64,000 nt of DNA, from the NCBI GenBank assembly GCA_002365175.1, contig DEZK01000003.1, positions 51,933 through 115,932 on the forward strand, in the 5' to 3' direction. The translations under genes were made by a program, and so were the position numbers. Positions 17,468 to 26,417 of this stretch are shown here, piece after piece. Source of the stretch: Raskinella chloraquaticus (SeqCode). GTDB lineage: Bacteria; Pseudomonadota; Alphaproteobacteria; Rhizobiales; UBA4765. The notes below the pieces were generated by a model. The model worked only from the letters and a program-made list of their open reading frames with translations. It made no database searches and had not been told where the DNA came from. How positions within the stretch are numbered: position 1 is the stretch's first letter; each line of letters begins with the position of its first letter.

Positions 17468-19455
17468 TCGGCGGCTTCCCTGTAGGCAGCCGCGCTTGCA
17501 GCCGGAAAAAGCGTCAGATCCTGGATCTTCACCACCGCCGACAACATGCCCTTGCGGCCATCCTCGAACGTCACCTCCGTCGCGATCGGACACTCCGTCT
17601 TGCCGGAATAAAGAGCATTGATGAGCGGATCATAACGCTCGGCAACGAAGGAGCGCCGCACTTTCTGGGTGCGTGTCATCTCTCCATCATCCGCATCCAG
17701 CTCCTTGTGGAGGATCAGGAAGCGCTTGATCTGCGCGCCAGCCATGCGCGGCTCGCCAGCAAGCGCGCGGTTCACTTCGTCGAGATTGGCGGCAATCATC
17801 TCATAGATGCGCGGATGGCCCGCCAGCTCCTGATAGGATGAATAGGCCAGATTATTACGCTCGGCCCAATTGCCCACCGCCGTCAGATCAATATTGATGA
17901 ACGCGGTGACGAAATCCTGATCCTGCCCGAAGGCCACTGCCTCGCGGATATTCGGAAAGAATTTCAGTTTGTTTTCGATATATTTGGGGGCGTAGAGCGA
18001 ACCGTTACGCAGCTGACCGACATCCTTGGCGCGATCGATGATCTTGAGATGGCCATCCTGATCGAAAAAACCGGCGTCACCCGTTTTCACGTAGCCGTCG
18101 GGCGTCATCGTCTCAGCCGTCTTGTCGTCATCCTTGAGGTAGCCGATGAACTGACCAGGCGAGCGGAAATAAACCTCGCCACTGTCAATGATGCGGATAT
18201 CGACACGCGGCGCCGCCGGCCCGACCGTGTCGGAACGGATCTGCCCGTCGGGCTGGCAGGTGACGTAGAGAAACGCTTCCGTCTGCCCGTAAAGCTGTTT
18301 CAGATTGATGCCAAGCGAACGGTAGAAGGCAAAGAGATCAGGGCCGATCGCCTCGCCGGCCGTATAGGCGGTACGGATGCGCGAGAAGCCCAGAACATTC
18401 TTCAGCGGCGCATAGATGAGGAGATTGCCAAGCCAGTAGAGCAGCCTGGCGCCGGCAGGAACATCGCCGCCATCCAGCACCTTCTCGCCCCAGCGTCGGG
18501 CATGGGCAAGAAAGAATTTGAACATGGCCTGCTTCAGCGCCCCCGCATCCTCCATGCGGATCATGACGCGGGTGAGCAAGGCTTCGAGCGTGCGCGGCGG
18601 CGCGAAATAGAAGGTCGGACCGATCTCGCGCAGATCATCCTGAACGGTTGCCTGGCTTTCCGGGCACGACATGCAGAAACCCGCCACCAGCCCCTGGGCA
18701 TAGGACAGATAGTGATCACCCACCCAGGCGAGCGGGAGATAGCACACCACCTCGTCGGCATCCGTCAGCCGGTCGAAGGCAACTGTATCGCGCGCGGCTG
18801 CAATCGAGCGCTCGGATGACAGGACCACGCCTTTCGAGCGCCCCGTCGTGCCGGACGTATAAAGGACGATTGACGGGTCAGAGCCCTTGCCATCGGCGAT
18901 CGCCTTTTTCCATGCCGCGCCTAGCTGCGGCTCGGCGGCAATCCTCGCGCGCATCGTCTGCTGCAACGCGACGAATGAATGAAGGTGAGTATGGTCGTAG
19001 GCGCGCAAGCCCCGCTCATTGTCATAAACGATGTGCTTGAGGGTCGGCAGGCGCTCAGCAACGCTCAGGACCTTGTCGACCTGCTCCTGATCCTGCACCA
19101 CCGCCACCTTCACCTCGGCGTGGTCGAGCACGTAACTCATCTCGTCGGCAACAGCATCGGCATAGACCGGCACCGGTACGGCGCCAAGCGCCTGTGCGGC
19201 GAGGATGGCCCAGTAAAGTCTGGGGCGGTTGGCACCAATGATCGCCACGCGGTCGCCATGCGCCACCCCCAGGCTCTTGAGCCCCAGCGAGAAGGTCATC
19301 ACCTCTTCGCCCGTCTCGGCCCAGGTCCAGGTTTGCCAGATGCCAAGATCCTTCCAGCGCATGGCAATGCGCTGTGGTCGCAGGCGAACATGTTCGAGCA
19401 TCAGCTTGGCGAACGTATCGCCAACAACCTGATCCACGACGGCTTTTTCAGCCAT
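17464..19455 (-). CDS. AMP-dependent acyl-CoA synthetase (long-chain fatty acid-CoA ligase type)
   Basis: This adenylate-forming ligase of about 663 residues activates a carboxylic acid with ATP and CoA. Motifs in order are SIVLYTSGTTGRSKGVVLSS (phosphate loop), YGQTE (A5), GYVKTGDAGF (A7, adenosine ribose) and IIDRAKDVGQLRNGSLYAP (A8 hinge). The usual A10 lysine would lie in the region containing MTRTQKVRR. AAGGAGG lies ahead of the ATG at 19455. As first gene before the Liv-type transporter it may trap the imported acid as its CoA ester. The resemblance is to FAA1-type long-chain ligases, but aromatic or branched acids are equally plausible here. Confidence 0.88.
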   Translation of the reverse strand: MAEKAVVDQVVGDTFAKLMLEHVRLRPQRIAMRWKDLGIWQTWTWAETGEEVMTFSLGLKSLGVAHGDRVAIIGANRPRLYWAILAAQALGAVPVPVYADAVADEMSYVLDHAEVKVAVVQDQEQVDKVLSVAERLPTLKHIVYDNERGLRAYDHTHLHSFVALQQTMRARIAAEPQLGAAWKKAIADGKGSDPSIVLYTSGTTGRSKGVVLSSERSIAAARDTVAFDRLTDADEVVCYLPLAWVGDHYLSYAQGLVAGFCMSCPESQATVQDDLREIGPTFYFAPPRTLEALLTRVMIRMEDAGALKQAMFKFFLAHARRWGEKVLDGGDVPAGARLLYWLGNLLIYAPLKNVLGFSRIRTAYTAGEAIGPDLFAFYRSLGINLKQLYGQTEAFLYVTCQPDGQIRSDTVGPAAPRVDIRIIDSGEVYFRSPGQFIGYLKDDDKTAETMTPDGYVKTGDAGFFDQDGHLKIIDRAKDVGQLRNGSLYAPKYIENKLKFFPNIREAVAFGQDQDFVTAFINIDLTAVGNWAERNNLAYSSYQELAGHPRIYEMIAANLDEVNRALAGEPRMAGAQIKRFLILHKELDADDGEMTRTQKVRRSFVAERYDPLINALYSGKTECPIATEVTFEDGRKGMLSAVVKIQDLTLFPAASAAAYREAAE

Positions 19456-19604
19456 CGCTGCCTCCTTGCTACGGCCCGGTTTTCCGGTGCCAGTTCCCAA
19501 ACAGCAATAGAGCCTGCGCGGGCCGTATAAATCAAGGAGTTCTTTCTATCACCTTCGTATGAAGTCGACACCGTACCGGGCGCAGCAAAACCGGCGATTT
19601 ATCT

Positions 19605-22600
19605 CTATTCCGCCGCCCGCGCCACAATTGGCTTGCCCTTATGGAAGGCATCCAGCAAGGCGGATTTTTCACCTTCCGCAATCTTGACGTTGCGCTCCTT
19701 CACATGACCAAAGCCGCGGATCTTATCCGGCAGGCTGGCAAGCGCCACCGCCGCCACGTGATTGTCAGGTGACAGCCTCGTGACCAACTCGTCGAGCAGG
19801 TTTTCGTAGTCGCTGATGAGACGCCGCTCCATCCGCCGCTCCTCGGTGTGACCGAAGAGGTCGAAGACCGTGCCGCGCAATCCCTTGAGCCGGGCGAGCA
19901 CGCCGAAAGCCTTCATCATCCACGGGCCAAAGCTCTGCTTGATGGCCTCGCCGGTGCGCGGATCGCGCTTTGACAAGAGGGGCGGCGCCAGGTGGAATTC
20001 AAGCTTGTCAAACTCGCCGAACTGGGCGGAGAGCTGCGCTTTGAAGCTGCCATCGGTATAAAGGCGCGCCACCTCATACTCGTCCTTGTAGGACATGAGC
20101 TTGAAGAGAAAACGCGCAACCGCCTCTCTGAGATCGCGGCTGCCGGGCGCGACGCGCTCTTCCGCAGCAGCGACCAGCTTGACGCGCTCGCTGTAGCGCT
20201 CGGCGTAAGCCTCATTCTGGTAGCCGATGAGAAAAGCGCGGCGGCGCTCGACCATTTCCTCAAAGCTCGACGATTTGTGCTGATCAACGCTCTGCGGGCG
20301 CGCGGCATCGACCAGCCGGGCGACCTGTGGCGCATCAACAGCGGCAAGCCGCCCCCAGTCGAAGGCGGCCAGGTTCATGGCGACCGCTTCACCATTGAGG
20401 CGGATCGCTTCCTTGAGCGCGGCTTGCGACAAGGGAATACCACCCATCTGCCAGGCATGGCCGAGGAGGAACATGTTGCTGGCAATCGAATTGCCAAACA
20501 ACGCCGTTGCCCACGCGCTCGCCGGCACGAAGGCAGCCTTTGTCCCTCCTTCCGCTGCAATCTTGCGCTTCAGCCGCTCGAAGGGGAGCGAGAAATCGGC
20601 GGAGCGGGCAAAATCGCCGGTCATCGTCTCCTGTGTGTTCACGACGAGCAAGGTCTCGCCCGGCTTGATCGCCGACAGCACCTTGGCCGAGCCGGTGACC
20701 AGAAGATCACCCCCGATCACCAGTTCGGCGCCACCCGCCGGCACCCGGATCGCCTGAATCTGTTCAGGCTTCTCGGCAATCCGGACATGGACGTAAACCG
20801 CCCCGCCCTTCTGCGCGAGGCCCGCCATGTCGATCACGCCACAGCCCTTGCGCTCGACATGGGCGGCCATGCCGATGATCTGGCCGATGGTCACCACGCC
20901 GGTGCCGCCAACCCCGGTGACCAGAATGCCATAGGAACCGGTGAGCGGCTTCAGCACAGGCTCGGGCAGATTGGCAAGGAGGCCGGACGCGCCCTCGGCG
21001 AGCCGCTCGGCTTTTTTCACCTTGGCGCCATGGACGGTGACGAATGACGGACAGAAACCGTTGACGCAGGAAAAATCCTTGTTGCAGCTTGACTGATCGA
21101 TCGCTCGCTTGCGTCCAAACTCCGTTTCAAGCGGCACGACCGAAACGCAGTTCGACTTGACCCCGCAATCGCCGCACCCCTCGCAGACCAGCTCGTTGAT
21201 GATGACGCGCTTGTCGGGATCGGGAAATTCGCCGCGCTTGCGTCGCCGCCGCTTTTCAGACGCGCAGGTCTGGTCATAGATGAGGGCCGTCACACCGGGG
21301 ATCCGTGCAAGCTCACGCTGCACCACATCAAGCTCGCCGCGCTCATGCAGGCTGGACCCGGAAGGAAACGACGTCCCCGGCGGGTATTTTGCCGGATCAT
21401 CAGCAATGATGGCGATGCGCTCGACACCCTCGGCCCGCACCTGCGCGGCAATCGCTGCGACGCTCAGATTGCCTTCATGGCGCTGGCCACCGGTCATGGC
21501 GACCGCGTCGTTGAACAGGATCTTGTAGGTGATATTGACCTTGGCAGCGACCGCTGCCCTGAGCGCCAGAACGCCGGAATGATTATAGGTGCCATCACCC
21601 AAATTCTGGAACACGTGGCCGCGCGTTGAAAACGGCGCTTCGCCAATCCAGTTGGCTCCCTCGCCCCCCATCTGCGTAAAGCCGCTCGTCTCACGGTCCA
21701 TCCACTGCACCATGTAATGGCAGCCAATGCCCGCATAGGCGCGCGCGCCATCAGGCAGTTTGGTCGAGGTATTGTGCGGGCAACCTGAACAAAAATAGGC
21801 GGTGCGCACCGCAATATCCTTCTGGTCGTGCCGCCGCGCCTCGATATCCTGCATCCGCTTGAGACGGGCTGCCACCTGCGCATCGGGACTGTAGCGCAGG
21901 ACCCGTTCACCAACCGCCAGGGCGATCATGTTGGGATCAAGCGCCCCCTTGACCGGGAACAGCCAGCCACCCTTCTCATCATGCTTGCCAACCAGGATCG
22001 GAGCGTGGTCGCGCCCGTACAATTCCTCGCGGACCTGCACTTCAATCAGCGAGCGCTTTTCCTCAACCACGATGATATGGTCAAGGCCTTCAGCGAATGC
22101 GGCAATCGTCTCGGGAACAATCGGCCATGGCGCCGCGATTTTCAAAAGGCGCAGTCCCAGCTGGGCCGCCTTTGCTTCGTCGATGCCCAGATCATCGAGC
22201 GCCTGGCGCACATCGAGATAAGGCTTGCCGACGGTGATGATGCCGATCTTCGCTGCCGGCCCGCCCGAAAAAATTGTGCGGTCGAGCTGGTTGGCCTTGA
22301 GAAAGGCAACGGCTGCCGCCCGCTTGACCTCATGCAGCCGCGCTTCCTGTTCAAGGAAATCATCGACGATGCGGATGTGGACGCCGCCCGGCGGAAAGGC
22401 AAAATCGGGCGTGACAATCGTCACCCGGTCAGGCGAGCCATCGACCGAGGCGGTCGATTCAACCGTATCCTTCATGCATTTGAGACCGACCCAGACACCG
22501 GCGAAACGCGAAAGGGCAAAGCCGTAAAGGCCGTAATCGAGCAATTCCTGAACGCCGGCCGGATGCAGGATCGGCATCATCGCGTCGAGCAGGTGGAATT

Positions 22601-23108
22601 CCGATTGATGAGCCGTGGTCGAGGATTCAGCGGTATGGTCATCACCCATGAGTGCAAGCACGCCGCCATGCGGTGCCGTGCCGGCAAGATTGGCGTGGCG
22701 AAACACATCGCCGCAGCGATCAACGCCCGGCCCCTTGCCATACCAGATGCCAAAGACGCCGGCCTTGCGGCCTTCGCCGCGCAGCTGTGCCTGCTGGGTT
22801 CCCCACAAGGCGGTGGCGGCGAGATCTTCGTTGATCGCCGGATGAAACAGGATGTCGTTGGCATCGAGGAGTTTTTTCTGCCGCATGAAATTCTGGTCGA
22901 CGCCGCCAAGCGGTGAGCCGCGATAGCCCGAGACATAGCCGGCCGTATCGAGGCCGGCCGCCTTGTCGCGCGCCTTCTGCATCAGGCACAGCCTGATCAG
23001 CGCATGGACCCCGGACGAAAAGATATCACGCTGAGAAAGATCGAAGCGGTCATCCAGACTGACCTTGCGCAGGGCGATCGCCTGCGGATCGAGACCATCA
23101 GCAGCCAT
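19605..23108 (-). CDS. Indolepyruvate:ferredoxin oxidoreductase, fused subunits
   Basis: This 1167-residue single-chain 2-oxoacid:ferredoxin oxidoreductase converts aryl pyruvates such as indolepyruvate to aryl-acetyl-CoA using thiamine diphosphate. The N-terminal pyrimidine-binding domain shows TAGYVSGYRGSPLGGVD. The TPP domain (about 440-620) has CSGCPHNTSTKLP, AGIGCHYM, GGEGANWIG and NLGDGTYNHSG. Cysteines for iron-sulfur binding occur in VCEGCGDCGVKSNC and SCVNGFCPS (about 655-725). The C-terminal gamma-like domain has ILVTGVGGTGVVTIGQIIG. GGGAGG precedes the ATG. It ends 149 bases before the acyl-CoA synthetase on the same strand, so both may serve aromatic amino acid catabolism. Confidence 0.93.
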   Translation of the reverse strand: MAADGLDPQAIALRKVSLDDRFDLSQRDIFSSGVHALIRLCLMQKARDKAAGLDTAGYVSGYRGSPLGGVDQNFMRQKKLLDANDILFHPAINEDLAATALWGTQQAQLRGEGRKAGVFGIWYGKGPGVDRCGDVFRHANLAGTAPHGGVLALMGDDHTAESSTTAHQSEFHLLDAMMPILHPAGVQELLDYGLYGFALSRFAGVWVGLKCMKDTVESTASVDGSPDRVTIVTPDFAFPPGGVHIRIVDDFLEQEARLHEVKRAAAVAFLKANQLDRTIFSGGPAAKIGIITVGKPYLDVRQALDDLGIDEAKAAQLGLRLLKIAAPWPIVPETIAAFAEGLDHIIVVEEKRSLIEVQVREELYGRDHAPILVGKHDEKGGWLFPVKGALDPNMIALAVGERVLRYSPDAQVAARLKRMQDIEARRHDQKDIAVRTAYFCSGCPHNTSTKLPDGARAYAGIGCHYMVQWMDRETSGFTQMGGEGANWIGEAPFSTRGHVFQNLGDGTYNHSGVLALRAAVAAKVNITYKILFNDAVAMTGGQRHEGNLSVAAIAAQVRAEGVERIAIIADDPAKYPPGTSFPSGSSLHERGELDVVQRELARIPGVTALIYDQTCASEKRRRRKRGEFPDPDKRVIINELVCEGCGDCGVKSNCVSVVPLETEFGRKRAIDQSSCNKDFSCVNGFCPSFVTVHGAKVKKAERLAEGASGLLANLPEPVLKPLTGSYGILVTGVGGTGVVTIGQIIGMAAHVERKGCGVIDMAGLAQKGGAVYVHVRIAEKPEQIQAIRVPAGGAELVIGGDLLVTGSAKVLSAIKPGETLLVVNTQETMTGDFARSADFSLPFERLKRKIAAEGGTKAAFVPASAWATALFGNSIASNMFLLGHAWQMGGIPLSQAALKEAIRLNGEAVAMNLAAFDWGRLAAVDAPQVARLVDAARPQSVDQHKSSSFEEMVERRRAFLIGYQNEAYAERYSERVKLVAAAEERVAPGSRDLREAVARFLFKLMSYKDEYEVARLYTDGSFKAQLSAQFGEFDKLEFHLAPPLLSKRDPRTGEAIKQSFGPWMMKAFGVLARLKGLRGTVFDLFGHTEERRMERRLISDYENLLDELVTRLSPDNHVAAVALASLPDKIRGFGHVKERNVKIAEGEKSALLDAFHKGKPIVARAAE

Positions 23109-23436
23109 GATTACCTCCCTGAACGGCTGGACAATCCAGCGCGCGGTTTATGCACGTTTACCGTCCCGCAGCCCCGCTTGCCGCGAGGTCTTGATATGAT
23201 CAGCATACGCCGAATTATCAGCCGTCAAAGCCCTATCGACACAACCCGTCCGGTAGACCGGCTAGACGATCAAACTGCGAATTTATGTCAGTAAAGCTGA
23301 CATAAATAAATGAGCCCTGCAATTTTGAAAAAGAACATTTTCAGGAAATAAAATTACATCATCATCGCTTCAGGCGAACGAAACCGCCGGCCTTCCAACC
23401 GAACGCTCGCGTTTCAACCCGACATTCTCGTGCCAC
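23109..23436. other. Intergenic region upstream of indolepyruvate oxidoreductase gene
   Basis: No gene is supported in this 328-base stretch. It is AT-rich between about 23270 and 23360 and contains the perfect inverted repeat annotated at 23281-23307. It should hold the promoter and operator for the oxidoreductase transcribed leftwards from 23108. Confidence 0.5.
23281..23307. promoter_or_regulatory. Perfect inverted repeat, probable operator
   Basis: Half-sites ATTTATGTCAG and CTGACATAAAT pair perfectly over 11 bases with a 5-base spacer TAAAG, about 173 bases upstream of the indolepyruvate oxidoreductase start. The AT-rich ends and symmetric GTCAG/CTGAC core look like a dimeric repressor site. 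It lacks the T-run of a terminator. The regulator is not identifiable from the window. Confidence 0.6.
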
Positions 23437-23697
23437 TTAGCGGATGACCTTGGTCAACTTGATGACCTCGGGCCATTTGGACTGCGCATCCTTGATGTTG
23501 GCCTTGAGGTCGGACTGAAAGGCATCGCGCGCCTCATCCGAGAAGAAGACGTCAGCCTCGAGCGTGTTAGCCGAATGGACGATTCCAAGCGCTATGACCT
23601 GACCCAGCGCAAGATGCTTCAGGACAGGCAGAACCGGCTTGTCATACCTCCACTTTGGCCGCGCACCTCTCACCACAATCGAGAAAGGCCTCGCCAA
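23437..23697 (-). CDS. Hypothetical protein or gene remnant
   Basis: This 86-codon frame ends in TAA and starts only at a TTG (or internal GTG) without a clear ribosome site. From residue 19 onward codon third positions are strongly G/C as in true genes of this window, and the C-terminus (FFSDEARDAFQSDLKANIKD) looks like a charged helix, whereas the first 18 codons look non-coding. This pattern suggests either a short gene with a later start or the 3' remnant of a longer one. I do not recognise the family. It lies between the oxidoreductase promoter region and the TadG-like gene. Confidence 0.35.
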   Translation of the reverse strand: MARPFSIVVRGARPKWRYDKPVLPVLKHLALGQVIALGIVHSANTLEADVFFSDEARDAFQSDLKANIKDAQSKWPEVIKLTKVIR

Positions 23698-23740
23698 TAA
23701 TTAAATGCGCAGCGCATTCATGTGGGGAAAATATCACGCC

Positions 23741-25066
23741 TCACCGGCTGGTACGGATCTTGGTGATCTGGCCGAGAATCGCCTCGAAAGCCGCGCCAAT
23801 CTGAGATGCGCTGGTGATCGGAAAATAATAGGCGGCGGGATCGGTCGCGCAGGAACGCAGAAGGTCATTCGCCCCATCGCCGATTCCCACCGTGAAGATC
23901 ACAGCACGGGCAGATGAGCGGGCATTGTCGCAGGCTTTTGAAAAGCGCGCGTCAACCTGTGGCGATTCGGGATTGCTGTCGTAGCCATTGCCCTTGAAGC
24001 GGTTCTGCGTGTTGTGCCCATCGGTGAAGACAATGACGAATTTGTTGGTGAACGTATCCGTCGCACTTTGAGCGCCAAACGGTGTGTCAGCGCGCAATGT
24101 CGCCAAACCGGTGACCAGACCGATGGTGATGTTGGTGGCGCCTGTGGGGATCATGCTGTTGGACGCAGCCCGCACGCTTTCCAGATCCGTCGTCAACGCC
24201 TTCATCGCCGTGATCTGCTGACCCGCAACAGGATATCCGCCGACATAATAATGGCAGTAGGCCGCTACATATTTCGATTCCATGGCGGTCGTCGGCGCAT
24301 CACCCTTGGTATCATAATCCTGATAGTCATCATCGCGATCCGAGACGCAGCCCGGCCAATTGGCCGGTATCGGGGCGTAGCGGGAAATGCCCAAATTCTT
24401 GATGTAGTTGCGGATATGGGGATTGGAGACATCGACGTCCCAGCGCAGCGCGGTGCTGTTGGCGTAGCCTGTACCGATATTCACCTGCGTATTGAACGGC
24501 ACCAGCGATAACTTCACATCACCGGGATTGGCCACAAGTGACGATAATCGGGTGATGAGATTATCGACGGCGTTTTTAAGCGCCGTGATTTTACCATCGA
24601 TCGCCATCGATCCCGAATTGTCGAGAACAAGCGCGATCTCGATCTTGTTCTTGCCATAGACCGTGTGCGAACTGACCCCGACCGGCCAGCTATTGGTTCC
24701 CGTCAGCGCCAGGACCGAAAGGGGCACATCGTTCACGGCTTCGAGCTTGATCCCGTTTGCCATCTGCGTTGTGGTAAGACGCGGCGTTGGAAATCCCGGT
24801 GAAGGCTTATAAACGCCGCTGAAGAAGGCAAGCGCCTGCTGGCTCAAGACCGCAGCGCTTGTATCACTTGGCAAATGTACAAGCGCAAGGCCCGTGGCGT
24901 CGATGGCCGATTGCAGGCGGGTACGCTCATTGGCAGCGCGTGAATAATCGATCGCACCCCCGACCAGCATGAGCAGAACCAGGCCGACCAGGCCAAACAT
25001 CAAGGCGACAGCCCCATCCTGTCGCTGGGCAAAACGTGACAACAGACCGTCGCGAGCAAAACGCAT
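23741..25066 (-). CDS. TadG-like pilus assembly protein with von Willebrand factor A domain
   Basis: This protein of about 441 residues starts at MRFARDGLLSRFAQRQDGAV; the ORF is open to 25156, but the first 30 residues look unreal. RQDGAVALMFGLVGLVLLML is the TadE/TadG-type N-terminal segment processed and embedded in the membrane. A VWA domain follows (about 140-440) with IALVLDNSGSMAIDG giving the MIDAS Asp-x-Ser-x-Ser, the threonine of PTGATNITIGL and VFTDGHN completing the metal site. TadG proteins belong to Flp pilus export loci, but no other tad gene is present in the window, so this copy is an orphan of unknown role at the envelope. Confidence 0.82.
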   Translation of the reverse strand: MRFARDGLLSRFAQRQDGAVALMFGLVGLVLLMLVGGAIDYSRAANERTRLQSAIDATGLALVHLPSDTSAAVLSQQALAFFSGVYKPSPGFPTPRLTTTQMANGIKLEAVNDVPLSVLALTGTNSWPVGVSSHTVYGKNKIEIALVLDNSGSMAIDGKITALKNAVDNLITRLSSLVANPGDVKLSLVPFNTQVNIGTGYANSTALRWDVDVSNPHIRNYIKNLGISRYAPIPANWPGCVSDRDDDYQDYDTKGDAPTTAMESKYVAAYCHYYVGGYPVAGQQITAMKALTTDLESVRAASNSMIPTGATNITIGLVTGLATLRADTPFGAQSATDTFTNKFVIVFTDGHNTQNRFKGNGYDSNPESPQVDARFSKACDNARSSARAVIFTVGIGDGANDLLRSCATDPAAYYFPITSASQIGAAFEAILGQITKIRTSR

Positions 25067-25152
25067 AACCCAACCATCCTGGTTTAGCAGCAAGCGATAT
25101 TGTGCCGCTTTGGCAGGATTACGTATGCGAATTCCGTTAATTTCACATAAAA

Positions 25153-26382
25153 TCACGCGCTAAAATGCGACCGATCCCCGTCTTCGCCCCAGCGCCAGGA
25201 ATCATCGCCGGCGGACGCATAGGCCTTTGCCAGAACCATTTCGTGAACTTCCGACGCGCCATCGACGAGGCGCGCCTGACGGGCGTAACGGTAGATCCAC
25301 TCCAGAACGGTATCCTTGGAATAGCCGCGCGCGCCGTTGAGCTGGATCGCTGTGTCGGCGGCCAGATGCAGCGTATCGGCAACCTGGATTTTGGCCATCG
25401 ACACCGCCGTCCGTGCCCGCCCGCCCTGATCAAGCTCCCACGCTGCCTTCATGACCAGCAGCCGGCCGATCTCAATGGCTGCCGCCACTTTGCCCAGCTT
25501 GATCTGCACGCTCTCGCGCTGCGACAATTTGATCCCGAAGCTTTCGCGCGCTTCGACATAGCCATAGGCAATTTCCATCGCCCGCTTCGCAAGCCCCAGC
25601 CAGCGCATGCAATGCGTGAGCCGTGCCGGACCAAGGCGGATCTGCGCCAGCTTGAGCCCATCCCCTTCACCCATGAGCATCGCCTCATCGGGGATTTCGA
25701 GCCCGTCGAACACCATTTCGCAATGCCCGCCATGCTCCTCCGGACCCATGATGGGAATACGCCGCACAATCGACCAGCCAGGCTGGTCGCGATCAAAAAG
25801 AAACGCGGACAGGCCGCGCCTGGGATCATCGGAGGTGCGCGCCAGCAAGATGAAGTGCTGTGCGACGCCGGCCCCCGTGATGAACCATTTGTGCCCGTTG
25901 ATGACCCAGCGATTATTGCCCTTGCGGGTGGCGGTCGTCAGCGTCATCGACGGGTCCGAGCCCGCACCCGGATGGGGTTCCGTCATGACGAAGGATGAGC
26001 GCACCCTGCCCTCGACGATTGGCTTCAGCCAGCGCTCCTGCTGGGCTGGTGTCGCCACCTTGCGCAACACGCGCATATTGCCGTCATCGGGTGCGGCGCA
26101 GTTGAACACCGCCGGCCCGAAGATCGAGCGGTTGGCTTCCTCATACATGGCTGCCCAGCCGATGATCGGCAAATCCATACCACCAAGCTCGCGGGCCGAT
26201 TGCGGCGCCCACAAGCCGGCAGCTTTCGCCTTCTCCCGCACCTGAGCGAGCAGGTCGAGGCGGATATTCTCGTGGTCATCATAGGCGTCCGCCTGCGCTT
26301 CCAGCGGCAGGATGTGGTCAGCAACGAAGGCCCGTGTCCTCAGGCGCACCTCTTCGAGCGCGCGCGGCAACGTGAAATCCAT
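25153..26382 (-). CDS. Acyl-CoA dehydrogenase
   Basis: This FAD-dependent dehydrogenase of about 409 residues introduces a double bond into an acyl-CoA. SSFVMTEPHPGAGSDPS is the FAD/acyl-binding signature, VINGHKWFITGAG follows, and the C-terminal AIQLNGARGYSKDTVLEWIY is the region near the FAD adenosine contact. The length suits a single-domain ACAD close to the ACAD10/11 group. AGGAGG lies six bases ahead of the ATG at 26382. It follows the SDR gene by 35 bases on the same strand, so the pair probably acts on the same acyl substrate. Confidence 0.9.
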   Translation of the reverse strand: MDFTLPRALEEVRLRTRAFVADHILPLEAQADAYDDHENIRLDLLAQVREKAKAAGLWAPQSARELGGMDLPIIGWAAMYEEANRSIFGPAVFNCAAPDDGNMRVLRKVATPAQQERWLKPIVEGRVRSSFVMTEPHPGAGSDPSMTLTTATRKGNNRWVINGHKWFITGAGVAQHFILLARTSDDPRRGLSAFLFDRDQPGWSIVRRIPIMGPEEHGGHCEMVFDGLEIPDEAMLMGEGDGLKLAQIRLGPARLTHCMRWLGLAKRAMEIAYGYVEARESFGIKLSQRESVQIKLGKVAAAIEIGRLLVMKAAWELDQGGRARTAVSMAKIQVADTLHLAADTAIQLNGARGYSKDTVLEWIYRYARQARLVDGASEVHEMVLAKAYASAGDDSWRWGEDGDRSHFSA

Positions 26383-26417
26383 TCTTGCCTCCTGGAAATT
26401 CCGACAATTTTCTTGCC

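Noticed and set aside
21828..22916. A 362-codon frame on the plus strand
   Set aside because: It is wholly antisense to the well-supported indolepyruvate oxidoreductase gene and is a by-product of GC-rich codon use; no motif is seen.
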